40,489 nt of DNA from Aneurinibacillus aneurinilyticus ATCC 12856 (GTDB lineage: Bacteria; Bacillota; Bacilli; Aneurinibacillales; Aneurinibacillaceae). The notes under the pieces are model-generated. The model worked only from the letters and a program-made list of their open reading frames with translations, was not told the DNA's origin and searched no databases. A program made the position numbers and the translations under genes. The number at the start of each line of letters is the position of its first letter. Positions within the stretch are counted from its first letter, which is position 1. This document shows, piece by piece, positions 1 through 7,533 of this stretch. The stretch covers positions 1 through 40,489 of the forward strand of contig NZ_KE952752.1 in the NCBI RefSeq assembly GCF_000466385.1, read 5' to 3'.

Positions 1-13
1 TCTGGATCATACT

Positions 14-31
14 GGATAATCAACACCCTTG
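14..31 (+). repeat. Dispersed 16-18 bp motif, copy 1 (possible IS end)
   Basis: GGATAATCAACACCCTTG lies here. The 16-mer ATAATCAACACCCTTG is present exactly, inverted, at 38924-38939, and an 18-mer with one difference is at 27538-27555. The function is unknown; a terminal sequence of an insertion element whose body lies left of the window is one possibility. No transposase is visible next to it. Confidence 0.4.
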
Positions 32-122
32 ATCTAAAACAAAAAAGTGGCTGTAATGTAGTCCAAAATAATTGAGTTAGATTAAACTACGCAAGATTGT
101 TTAGACGATTGAGAAAATTGTA

Positions 123-151
123 TTGATTTTAAAAATATAATTGAGTATAAT
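123..151 (+). promoter_or_regulatory. Candidate sigma-A promoter
   Basis: TTGATT (123-128), a 17-bp spacer and TATAAT (146-151) make a good vegetative promoter in the AT-rich leader region 32-541. That region carries no convincing gene. If used, it would give gltP a leader of about 390 nt containing the cre-like site at 375. The nearest downstream open frames (for example a 28-codon frame from 349) are short, and their SD site is poorly spaced. Confidence 0.35.
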
Positions 152-374
152 CCTACTATATATGAAAATGTATTTCGATTAATGAAACGGATTAGGGGCA
201 TTCTAAAATCTTTTAGTTATCACAGTTGTGTAGAGTTTAAGTGTAGTGACAGTCAAGTGTTATAAGGTACCAATCTATAGTTAATTTTACATTTATATAG
301 AAATACCGTTTTAATAATTGAAATGAAAAAGGGGGTGTGAAAAGAACTGATGGCAGGGTACACGAACTTTCTTG

Positions 375-388
375 TGGAAACGCTTTCT
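375..388 (+). promoter_or_regulatory. Candidate cre (CcpA) site
   Basis: TGGAAACGCTTTCT matches the catabolite-responsive element consensus TGNAANCGNTNNCA at every fixed position except the last (T for A). It lies about 155 bp before the symporter start and downstream of the candidate promoter at 123-151. A roadblock type of carbon catabolite repression of the transporter is therefore possible. The motif match is seen; regulation is inferred. Confidence 0.5.
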
Positions 389-541
389 GAGAGGGTGATG
401 ATTATGAATGGTGCCGGAAACTGGCATTGTCCATGAAAGATCAAAGTAATCCAAATTTTTTGGGCCTTCGTTAGCACATAGGAGAAGGTTGAAACTCAAA
501 AGTAAATACCGAAATATTTTTAACTTTTAAGGGGGTAAGCT

Positions 542-1813
542 ATGCGTAAAGGGTTGGTATGGCAAATTGTCGCCGGTATGGTACTAGGACTATTGTTTGG
601 ATTTTTATCTAAACAATATGGTCAAGCAGTAAAGCCTCTTGGTGATATTTTTATTAACATGATAAAGATTGTCATTATCCCGCTTGTTTTTTCAGTGATT
701 ATTTCCAGTATTGCCAGCATGGGCAATTTAAAGAAAGTAGGTAAACTCGGGTTTAAGACACTCGTTTATTTTGAAATCATAACGACTATAGCTCTTATTG
801 TAGGCTTGCTTGTTACCAATTTGACTCAGCCGGGTGTGGGTGTCAATATTAATCAATTGGAAGCAGGTGATATTCACAAATATACAGAAACAGCAGAGCA
901 TACCAAGCCTATTGACGTTTTAGTCGGTATTTTTTCACCTAATCTTTTTAAATCATTAGCCGAAGGAAAGATTCTTCCTGTCATATTTTTTGCTGTTATG
1001 TTTGGTATTGCGTTAGCTTCTATAGGAGAAAAAGGCAAAGTAGTAGTTCAGTTCTTCCATGGTGTTTCTGAAACGATGTTTGCTTTCGTTCATCTTGTGA
1101 TGAGATTTGCACCATTCGGTGTTTTTGCTTTGATGGCTAATACGATTGCAACATATGGATTTACCTCTCTCATTCCATTGGGAAAATTGGTGATCATTAA
1201 TCACCTTACAATTATCTTCTTTATTGTAGTCGTATTCGGCTTTATTGCGTGGCTTGCAAAAGTAAATCTATGGACACTAATTCGTAACTTAAAAGAGGAA
1301 CTAGTTATCGGTTACGTAACGGATAGTACAGAAACAGTGATGCCTCAACTTATGGAGAAAATGACTCGATTCGGATGTGACCGTTCGGTAGTTTCATTTG
1401 TGATACCAACCGGATATACATTTAACCTAGATGGATCAGCTTTGTATCAGGCAATGGTTGTACCATTTATTGCGCAGTTATATGGCATCGAGCTAACGCT
1501 CATGGAACAATTTACGATTTTAATCGTATTGATGTTAACATCAAAGGGGATTGCGGCGGTACCTGGAGCATCATTCGCTGTTTTATCTGCCACACTTGCT
1601 GCTGTTGGCTTACCGGTAGAAGGTTTAGCTTTAGTTATCGGAATCGACCGTATTATGGATATGGCACGTGGGATAGTAAATATTATTGGACATTCGTTAG
1701 CCGCTATTGTTATATCCAAATGGGAGGGCCGTTTTGATCAAACAAAGGCAGTATTATTTAAAAATATGCCAGTTGTAACCGATGAAACGAAGATCGAATC
1801 ATCTGTAAGTTAA
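542..1813 (+). CDS. gltP: Dicarboxylate/amino acid:cation symporter (GltP/GltT type)
   Basis: Membrane symporter of the DAACS family that imports glutamate or aspartate, or C4-dicarboxylates, with protons or sodium. The 423-residue length is usual. Multiple hydrophobic helices run from the N-terminus. The family signatures are present: an NLDGSALY stretch near residue 300 after a PTGYTF turn, the re-entrant-loop motif TSKGIAAVPGA near 335-345, and a C-terminal helix with DRIMDMARGIVNIIG that carries the substrate-binding Asp/Arg/Asn positions. ATG 542 is preceded by AAGGGGG with a 7-nt gap. It stands alone: the next gene has its own sigma-54 promoter. Its position beside glutamate dehydrogenase suggests glutamate uptake, but substrate choice cannot be read from the sequence. 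A cre-like site upstream suggests carbon control. Confidence 0.9.
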   Translation: MRKGLVWQIVAGMVLGLLFGFLSKQYGQAVKPLGDIFINMIKIVIIPLVFSVIISSIASMGNLKKVGKLGFKTLVYFEIITTIALIVGLLVTNLTQPGVGVNINQLEAGDIHKYTETAEHTKPIDVLVGIFSPNLFKSLAEGKILPVIFFAVMFGIALASIGEKGKVVVQFFHGVSETMFAFVHLVMRFAPFGVFALMANTIATYGFTSLIPLGKLVIINHLTIIFFIVVVFGFIAWLAKVNLWTLIRNLKEELVIGYVTDSTETVMPQLMEKMTRFGCDRSVVSFVIPTGYTFNLDGSALYQAMVVPFIAQLYGIELTLMEQFTILIVLMLTSKGIAAVPGASFAVLSATLAAVGLPVEGLALVIGIDRIMDMARGIVNIIGHSLAAIVISKWEGRFDQTKAVLFKNMPVVTDETKIESSVS

Positions 1814-1963
1814 TCTATATAAGTTACACTTTATATTTTGACATGATAACGTGGTTGGAAGGAGGAGATTTGGAAAAAAGAAGAGGGTGGATGCGCCCTC
1901 CGCCCTTCCTTCTTATCTCTCACCACAAACATGTGCTGATTTATCAAATCAGATGTATATAGA
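1814..1963 (-). repeat. MITE-like dispersed repeat, copy A (inverted relative to copy B)
   Basis: Read on the minus strand, the first 41 nt (1961-1921) match 17019-17059 with only two differences. Similarity continues through a GGAAGGG(C/T)GG(A/T)GGGCG block and a CCAACCAC block. The ends are 8-bp inverted TCTATATA (1814-1821 and 1956-1963), and a perfect-arm hairpin CTGATTT-gat-AAATCAG lies near one end. No ORF is carried. It begins right after the gltP stop and may also serve as its transcript end through the GAGGG...CCCTC hairpin. A small non-autonomous element is the inference. Confidence 0.6.
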
Positions 1964-2153
1964 CCTCTATGCTTTTTCTCTTTCTTTTTATGCAATTATG
2001 AATTAAAAGGAATGGGTTCAAATTTAAGCTGCGAAGTTTATCTAATTATTTTAAGATAATATGATAATAAAGCCGTTTCTACGTAGCAGAGAAATGGCTT
2101 TATTTTTATTCATGCAAGCATACCAAGCAAAAACGATGAAGGGAAGGTATGCG

Positions 2154-2177
2154 ACAATTGCTAGGTTATGCAATTGT
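2154..2177 (+). promoter_or_regulatory. Candidate enhancer (upstream activating sequence) of the sigma-54 activator
   Basis: An inverted repeat of perfect 8-bp arms, ACAATTGC (2154-2161) and GCAATTGT (2170-2177), lies 60-80 bp before the -24/-12 promoter at 2234. The half-site TATGCAATTGTG (2167-2178) recurs exactly at 7468-7479, in the promoter of the adjacent sigma-54 activator gene. This is the expected design for an activator binding site plus an autoregulatory site. Binding is inferred. Confidence 0.5.
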
Positions 2178-2233
2178 GACTAGAAAAAGAACGGGGAAAA
2201 GACCATTTTTCTTGAAATAAAGCGATTTCTAAG

Positions 2234-2250
2234 TTGGCACGCTTATTGCT
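2234..2250 (+). promoter_or_regulatory. Sigma-54 (-24/-12) promoter of glutamate dehydrogenase
   Basis: TTGGCACGCTTATTGCT is an essentially perfect sigma-54 promoter. GG is at 2236-2237 and GC at 2248-2249 with the required 10 nt between. Transcription would start near 2261, which rules out a useful leader for the GTG codon at 2278 and favours the ATG/GTG starts at 2296/2302. Such promoters need an AAA+ activator; one is encoded at 7534-9654. Confidence 0.9.
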
Positions 2251-2295
2251 GACTATAAAATATTAAAGAAACAAAATGTGAAAAAAAGAGGTGCA

Positions 2296-3585
2296 ATGGT
2301 TGTGAAGGAAGCAGTTGCAGTACAAAAGAGTGCAAAACAAAATGTCAGTGTCAGTGAACTGGAAGCGTTTCAATCAGTGCTGGGTGAAGCTGTAGAACGC
2401 CTTCATTATCCAGAAACGGTATATGAGCTCCTAAAAGAGCCAATGCGTGTACTTGAAGTAAACATTCCAGTTAAGATGGATGATGGTACAACAAAGATTT
2501 TCAAGGGATATCGTGCTCAGCATAACGATGCAATGGGACCAACAAAGGGCGGTATTCGCTTCCATCCAGACGTAACAGCAGATGAAGTAAGCGCATTATC
2601 TGGATGGATGAGCCTTAAATGTGGCATTACTGACTTGCCTTATGGTGGCGGAAAAGGCGGTGTCATCTGCGATCCCCGGACAATGAGTATGCGTGAGCTT
2701 GAGCGCTTAAGTCGTGCGTATGTTCGAGCTGTAAGCCAAATTGTAGGACCGTCTAAAGACATTCCTGCTCCAGATATGTACACCAACGCACAGATTATGG
2801 CCTGGATGTTGGATGAATACGACCATATCCGTGAATTTGACTCCCCGGGTTTCATTACTGGTAAGCCGTTGGCGCTGGGAGGCTCTAAAGGACGAGAAAC
2901 AGCAACATCTCGTGGTCTATTCTATATTCTTCAATTCATTGCTGAGAAAAAACAAATGAAGCTTGAAGAAATGCGTGTGATTGTTCAGGGCTTTGGTAAT
3001 GTTGGAAGCTATCTGGCGAAATATTTATATGAAGCTGGAGCCAAGGTAGTTGGTATTGCGGATGTTATGGGCGGCGTTTATGACGAAAACGGACTTGATA
3101 TTCCATACCTAATGGAGAAGCGGGACTCATTCGGTGCTGTTACGCACCTGTTTGAAAATACAATTACCAATCAGGAATTGCTAGAGAAAGAATGTGACGT
3201 GTTAATTCCAGCCGCACTGGGCGGACAGATCACGGAAGAGAATGCACCACGTCTGAATTGTAGCATTGTCGTAGAGGCAGCTAACGGCCCGACAACTACA
3301 GGCGGCGGTAAAATCCTAAAAGAGAGAGGCATTACGGTTGTGCCGGACGTACTGGCCAATTCAGGTGGCGTAATTGTTTCTTATTTTGAATGGGTGCAGA
3401 ACAACCAGGGATATTATTGGGAAGAAGATTTAGTTGATGAACGATTGAAAGCAAAAATGGAAGCAAGTTTCCAGAAAGTATATCAGACGGCAGAAGCGTA
3501 TAAAACGGACATGCGCACGGCGGCTTATATGGTAGCTGTCCGGCGATTAGCGGAAGCATGCCGTCTGCGCGGATGGATTGATTAA
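2296..3585 (+). CDS. rocG: NAD-type glutamate dehydrogenase (RocG/GudB family)
   Basis: Converts glutamate to 2-oxoglutarate and ammonia in the cytosol. Very close in sequence to Bacillus RocG/GudB along its full length. It has the PTKGGIRFHP substrate region, the catalytic-lysine loop LPYGGGKGGV, the PAPDMYTN loop, a Rossmann motif GFGNVGS for NAD, the VEAANGPTT helix and a C-terminal FEWVQNNQGYYW stretch. The frame opens at GTG 2278 without an SD. AAGAGGTG at 2286-2293 lies 2 nt from ATG 2296 and 8 nt from GTG 2302, so the true start is 2296 or 2302 (about 429 residues). Control by the sigma-54 promoter at 2234 parallels B. subtilis rocG, which is SigL/RocR dependent. The small DUF3055 gene follows after 46 nt and is probably co-transcribed. 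Confidence 0.93.
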   Translation: MVVKEAVAVQKSAKQNVSVSELEAFQSVLGEAVERLHYPETVYELLKEPMRVLEVNIPVKMDDGTTKIFKGYRAQHNDAMGPTKGGIRFHPDVTADEVSALSGWMSLKCGITDLPYGGGKGGVICDPRTMSMRELERLSRAYVRAVSQIVGPSKDIPAPDMYTNAQIMAWMLDEYDHIREFDSPGFITGKPLALGGSKGRETATSRGLFYILQFIAEKKQMKLEEMRVIVQGFGNVGSYLAKYLYEAGAKVVGIADVMGGVYDENGLDIPYLMEKRDSFGAVTHLFENTITNQELLEKECDVLIPAALGGQITEENAPRLNCSIVVEAANGPTTTGGGKILKERGITVVPDVLANSGGVIVSYFEWVQNNQGYYWEEDLVDERLKAKMEASFQKVYQTAEAYKTDMRTAAYMVAVRRLAEACRLRGWID

Positions 3586-3631
3586 TTAATCCGTTCGCAG
3601 ACAAAAGTCTACTCAACGGGGGGAATGCAAA

Positions 3632-3919
3632 TTGGAATACCTTTTCGACGAAATGGAAGAAGCGATGACTCGTTACGTATGCCTGGCTACAGAGGAGAAT
3701 AGATATGATTTCTCGCTTGTGTACAGTAAACTGTTCCAGGGAAAAAGTTTTGTTACCTGCTTGCAGAGCGGTAAAGCGCTGTTGTTATGCCACGATGATC
3801 TTCACAACGAAGAGTACTGGGTTAGCGGATTGAAAGTGGCCGAGCAGGATGTTGAAGCGATGAAGGCTTTTTTCACTACAGCTCTACCGGCATTCGCTCC
3901 CGCTGTTTCACAATATTAA
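3632..3919 (+). CDS. DUF3055 (SAV0927-type) small protein
   Basis: A 95-residue, acidic, soluble-looking protein of unknown function. The pattern YLFDEMEEAMTRYVC, then YDFSLVYSKLFQGK, LQSGKALLLCHDDL and a C-terminal helix starting at ...EQDVEAMKAFF fits the DUF3055 family of Firmicutes. The start is TTG 3632, supported by CGGGGGGA at 3617-3624 with a 7-nt gap; there is no in-frame ATG before codon 8. It lies 46 nt after the glutamate dehydrogenase stop with no terminator between, so it is probably read from the sigma-54 promoter. No catalytic residues can be named. Confidence 0.75.
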   Translation: MEYLFDEMEEAMTRYVCLATEENRYDFSLVYSKLFQGKSFVTCLQSGKALLLCHDDLHNEEYWVSGLKVAEQDVEAMKAFFTTALPAFAPAVSQY

Positions 3920-3929
3920 TCAATAACTT

Positions 3930-3964
3930 TATGCATTTTTGAATAATTCTATTCTTTGTTGCAT
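3930..3964 (+). promoter_or_regulatory. Candidate enhancer upstream of the aldehyde dehydrogenase
   Basis: TATGCATTTTTG (3930-3941) matches the half-site TATGCAATTGTG found upstream of gdh and of the activator gene at 10 of 12 positions. It is paired with an inverted TGCAT at 3960-3964. It sits about 105-140 bp before the sigma-54 promoter at 4068, a normal distance for an activator-binding site. The match is weaker than at 2154-2177. Confidence 0.3.
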
Positions 3965-4001
3965 GATTATACAGAGGTGACAGACATGTTGCCTAACAAA
4001 T

Positions 4002-4060
4002 AGACAGGGTGGTGAAAGGCGTATTATAACAGCGTTTTCACTACCTTTCCTCTGCCTGTC
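4002..4060 (+). other. Large imperfect palindrome before the second sigma-54 promoter
   Basis: Outer arms AGACAGG (4002-4008) and CCTGTCT (4055-4061) enclose a near-palindrome of about 38 bp built on GGTGGTGAAA (4008-4017) and TTTCACTACC (4036-4045). It ends 8-10 nt before the -24 box. There is no T-run on the + strand, so it is not a standard terminator. It could be an operator, an enhancer or a hairpin closing the upstream transcript. Confidence 0.45.
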
Positions 4061-4067
4061 TTAAGAG

Positions 4068-4084
4068 TTGGCATGAGTATTGCA
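4068..4084 (+). promoter_or_regulatory. Sigma-54 (-24/-12) promoter of the aldehyde dehydrogenase-patA operon
   Basis: TTGGCATGAGTATTGCA has GG at 4070-4071 and GC at 4082-4083 with 10 nt between. Transcription would begin near 4095, about 40 nt before ATG 4135. No other promoter is evident before patA, so this should drive the aldehyde dehydrogenase, patA and the small biotinyl-like gene together. Confidence 0.88.
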
Positions 4085-4134
4085 TTATTAAAAAGGTAAA
4101 TCGAATAAAAAGTTCATGTGAGGGGGATTACGGA

Positions 4135-5661
4135 ATGGCAGAAGCAAAAGCGACAGCGGGCACGGCATTACAAGGTGTAAGCGCAACACAAGTGCTGAAG
4201 ATGTATATCGACGGTCAATGGGTAGAATCAGCGAGCGGCGAAACGCGTAATGTAATCAACCCGGCGAATGGCGAAGTCATTGCTGTAACAACGGAAGGAA
4301 CAGTAGAAGACGTACGTAAGGCGGTAGCCGCAGCTAAGCGCGCATTTTATGAAGATGGCTGGATGGAGACGCCTGCAAGTGAGCGTGCCCGTCTGCTTTT
4401 CGAAGTAGCGAACAAACTGGAGCAAAGAGCGGAAGAGTTTGCATATCGTGAAACGATTGATAATGGTAAGCCGCTGCGTGAAACAGAATTTGACGTAGCT
4501 GATACGGTTGCTTGCTTCCGTTATTATGCGGGGATAGCTACCAAGCCGCATGGTCAAACATATGAAGTAGCCGATCCGATGCAAGCGATGGTTGTACGTG
4601 AGCCTATCGGAGTAGTCGGACAGATCATTCCTTGGAATTATCCATTGCTGATGTCTGCATGGAAATTGGCTCCGGCACTTGCGGCAGGTAATACGGTCGT
4701 CTTTAAGCCTTCTGAAGTGACTCCGGTTAATGCGATTAAGTTATTCGAAATCTTTGAAGAAGTTGGCTTCCCGAAAGGCGTCGTCAACCTTGTGCTTGGC
4801 GCCGGCCCAACAGTCGGAAATGAGATTGCCACAAACTTTGATATCGATAAAGTTGCCTTTACCGGCGGTACGGCAACCGGACGTAGCATTATGCAGGCTG
4901 CAACCGGCAACCTGAAGAAAATCTCTCTCGAACTTGGCGGTAAGTCCCCGAATATCGTGTTTGCCGATGCGGATTTTGAGGCGGCTGTTGATTATGCATT
5001 GTTCGGTATTTTCTGTAACCAGGGTCAAGTATGTTCCGCAGGCTCCCGTCTGCTTCTTGAAGAGAGCATCTATGATAAGTTCATTGAACGTCTCGTCGAG
5101 CGTGCGAAACAGATTAAGGTAGGTCCTGGAACAGCAGAAGAGACGGAAATGGGTCCGTTAGTTTCTGAAGCACATATGGAAAAAGTATTAAGCTACATTC
5201 AAATTGGTAAGGAAGAAGATGGCGCTACTCTTGTTTGCGGCGGAAATCGCATTACAGAAGGGGAGTTTGGCAAAGGGTTCTTTGTTGAACCAACTATCTT
5301 TGTTGATACAACGCCGAATATGCGTATCGTGAAGGAAGAAATCTTCGGTCCTGTCCTTGTAGTACAAAAGTTTAAAGATGAAGCAGATGCCATCTATCTT
5401 GCGAATGATACTGTTTATGGACTGGCGGGCGCTGTATTTACGCAAGATGGCGCAAAAGCACAGCGTGTTATCCGTAAGCTACGTGCGGGTATTACTTGGA
5501 TTAATGCATACCATCCAACTTACAACGAAGCACCGTGGGGCGGTTACAAGCAAAGCGGTATCGGACGTGAGCTGGGCACCTTTGGTTTTGAAGAATATAC
5601 AGAAGTGAAGCAGATTAATATTAATCTGCAGGTTGAACCAACTGGTTGGTTTAAGAACTAG
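4135..5661 (+). CDS. NAD(P)-dependent aldehyde dehydrogenase (GbsA-like; likely aminobutyraldehyde dehydrogenase)
   Basis: Oxidises an aldehyde to the acid. Full ALDH fold: cofactor motif PWNYPLLMSAWK near residues 172-183, FTGGTATGR, catalytic base Glu266 in LELGGK, nucleophile Cys300 in GQVCSAG, EEIFGPVL and a C-terminal GGYKQSGIGRELG. It closely resembles betaine-aldehyde dehydrogenase GbsA along the whole length, with an extra N-terminal stretch of about 20 residues (508 in all). ATG 4135 has GAGGGGG at 4120-4126, 8 nt away. Because the next gene is a putrescine aminotransferase, the natural substrate is inferred to be 4-aminobutyraldehyde, giving GABA. Betaine aldehyde or other amino-aldehydes remain possible. 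Transcribed from the sigma-54 promoter at 4068. Confidence 0.9.
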   Translation: MAEAKATAGTALQGVSATQVLKMYIDGQWVESASGETRNVINPANGEVIAVTTEGTVEDVRKAVAAAKRAFYEDGWMETPASERARLLFEVANKLEQRAEEFAYRETIDNGKPLRETEFDVADTVACFRYYAGIATKPHGQTYEVADPMQAMVVREPIGVVGQIIPWNYPLLMSAWKLAPALAAGNTVVFKPSEVTPVNAIKLFEIFEEVGFPKGVVNLVLGAGPTVGNEIATNFDIDKVAFTGGTATGRSIMQAATGNLKKISLELGGKSPNIVFADADFEAAVDYALFGIFCNQGQVCSAGSRLLLEESIYDKFIERLVERAKQIKVGPGTAEETEMGPLVSEAHMEKVLSYIQIGKEEDGATLVCGGNRITEGEFGKGFFVEPTIFVDTTPNMRIVKEEIFGPVLVVQKFKDEADAIYLANDTVYGLAGAVFTQDGAKAQRVIRKLRAGITWINAYHPTYNEAPWGGYKQSGIGRELGTFGFEEYTEVKQININLQVEPTGWFKN

Positions 5662-5700
5662 AACGTAGCCAGACGGGCGATGATCACTCTAATTATTTCC

Positions 5701-5720
5701 GAGCTGGCACAGTCCAGCTC
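5701..5720 (+). other. Intergenic hairpin between the aldehyde dehydrogenase gene and patA
   Basis: GAGCTGG-cacagt-CCAGCTC forms a perfect 7-bp stem with a 6-nt loop and is not followed by a T-run. It is a possible processing or attenuating hairpin within the operon. Its TGGCAC resembles a -24 box, but the downstream GC is one base too close. Confidence 0.5.
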
Positions 5721-5729
5721 GGGGAATAA

Positions 5730-7124
<1,395 letters not shown>

Positions 7125-7125
7125 G

Positions 7126-7389
7126 ATGCGTGGGACGATGTCTATTCATTACCCGGTGATTAGCCCTTATTACGGGACGGTTGAACAAGTCATCCATCCG
7201 CTTTCCTCCTATTTTTACGAGTGGGATACATTGTTTCTGATTCGAACAGACGAGGGAGCAATTGAAGAAATTGTAGCAGATATCGACGGTTGTTTTCATT
7301 CTTGTGAAGTGATGGATGGCGACCGGGTTATTCCTGGCATGGTGCTGGCTTACATCCAAGAAGATATACAACGAACCGGCAGTGAATAA
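7126..7389 (+). CDS. Small biotinyl/lipoyl-fold-like protein without the attachment lysine
   Basis: An 87-residue protein one base after the patA stop, so probably translationally coupled. ATG 7126 or ATG 7138 could be the start; neither has a strong SD. The pattern ISPYYGTVEQVI at the front and CFHSCEVMDGDRVIPGMVLAYI at the back resembles the two halves of a single-hybrid biotinyl/lipoyl domain (V..GD.V..G..L..I). The usual MKM biotin site is replaced by an acidic stretch, EEIVADIDG. It therefore probably does not carry biotin or lipoate in the usual way. A role with the putrescine pathway is inferred only from operon position; the function is unknown. Confidence 0.65.
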   Translation: MRGTMSIHYPVISPYYGTVEQVIHPLSSYFYEWDTLFLIRTDEGAIEEIVADIDGCFHSCEVMDGDRVIPGMVLAYIQEDIQRTGSE

Positions 7390-7417
7390 TAGATATGTAT
7401 GTAATATCGAATAGTGG

Positions 7418-7461
7418 CAAGCAGGGGGCGTGGGGAATACCAACGTTTCCCTGCTTGTTCT
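7418..7461 (+). terminator. Hairpin terminator of the patA operon
   Basis: Perfect 9-bp arms CAAGCAGGG (7418-7426) and CCCTGCTTG (7449-7457) with a loop of 22 nt, followed by a short T-rich tract. It overlaps the -35 region of the promoter of the next gene, so the operon and regulator are separate transcripts. Confidence 0.6.
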
Positions 7462-7485
7462 TATATGTATGCAATTGTGTATAAT
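7455..7485 (+). promoter_or_regulatory. Promoter of the sigma-54 activator gene with a candidate autoregulatory site
   Basis: TATAAT at 7480-7485, with TTGTTC at 7455-7460 (19-bp spacer) or TGTTCT at 7457-7462 (17-bp). The spacer holds TATGCAATTGTG (7468-7479), identical to a half-site upstream of the gdh sigma-54 promoter. An activator bound here would block RNA polymerase and limit its own synthesis; this is inference. Confidence 0.45.
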
Positions 7486-7533
7486 AGAATTATAGTGTGC
7501 ATAACTTTCTGAAATGGAAGGAGGAAGAGAATA

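Noticed and set aside
349-435. A 28-codon frame (MAGYTNFLVETLSERVMIMN...) that faintly recalls the start of a homocysteine methyltransferase
   Set aside because: It is too short, the SD is about 12 nt away, and the likeness fails after 20 residues; it also carries the cre-like site. Not called as a gene.
2278-2295. GTG 2278 as the start of glutamate dehydrogenase
   Set aside because: There is no SD before it, and it lies only about 17 nt after the expected sigma-54 transcription start; AAGAGGTG serves 2296 or 2302.
4228-5445. Several open frames of 60-118 codons antisense to, or in other frames within, the aldehyde dehydrogenase gene
   Set aside because: They overlap a clearly conserved gene, lack SD sites and read as low-complexity shadows.
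5701-5720. TGGCAC at 5705 as a third sigma-54 promoter before patA
   Set aside because: The GG to GC distance is 9 rather than 10 nt and there is no TTGC; the bases are better explained by a perfect 7-bp hairpin.
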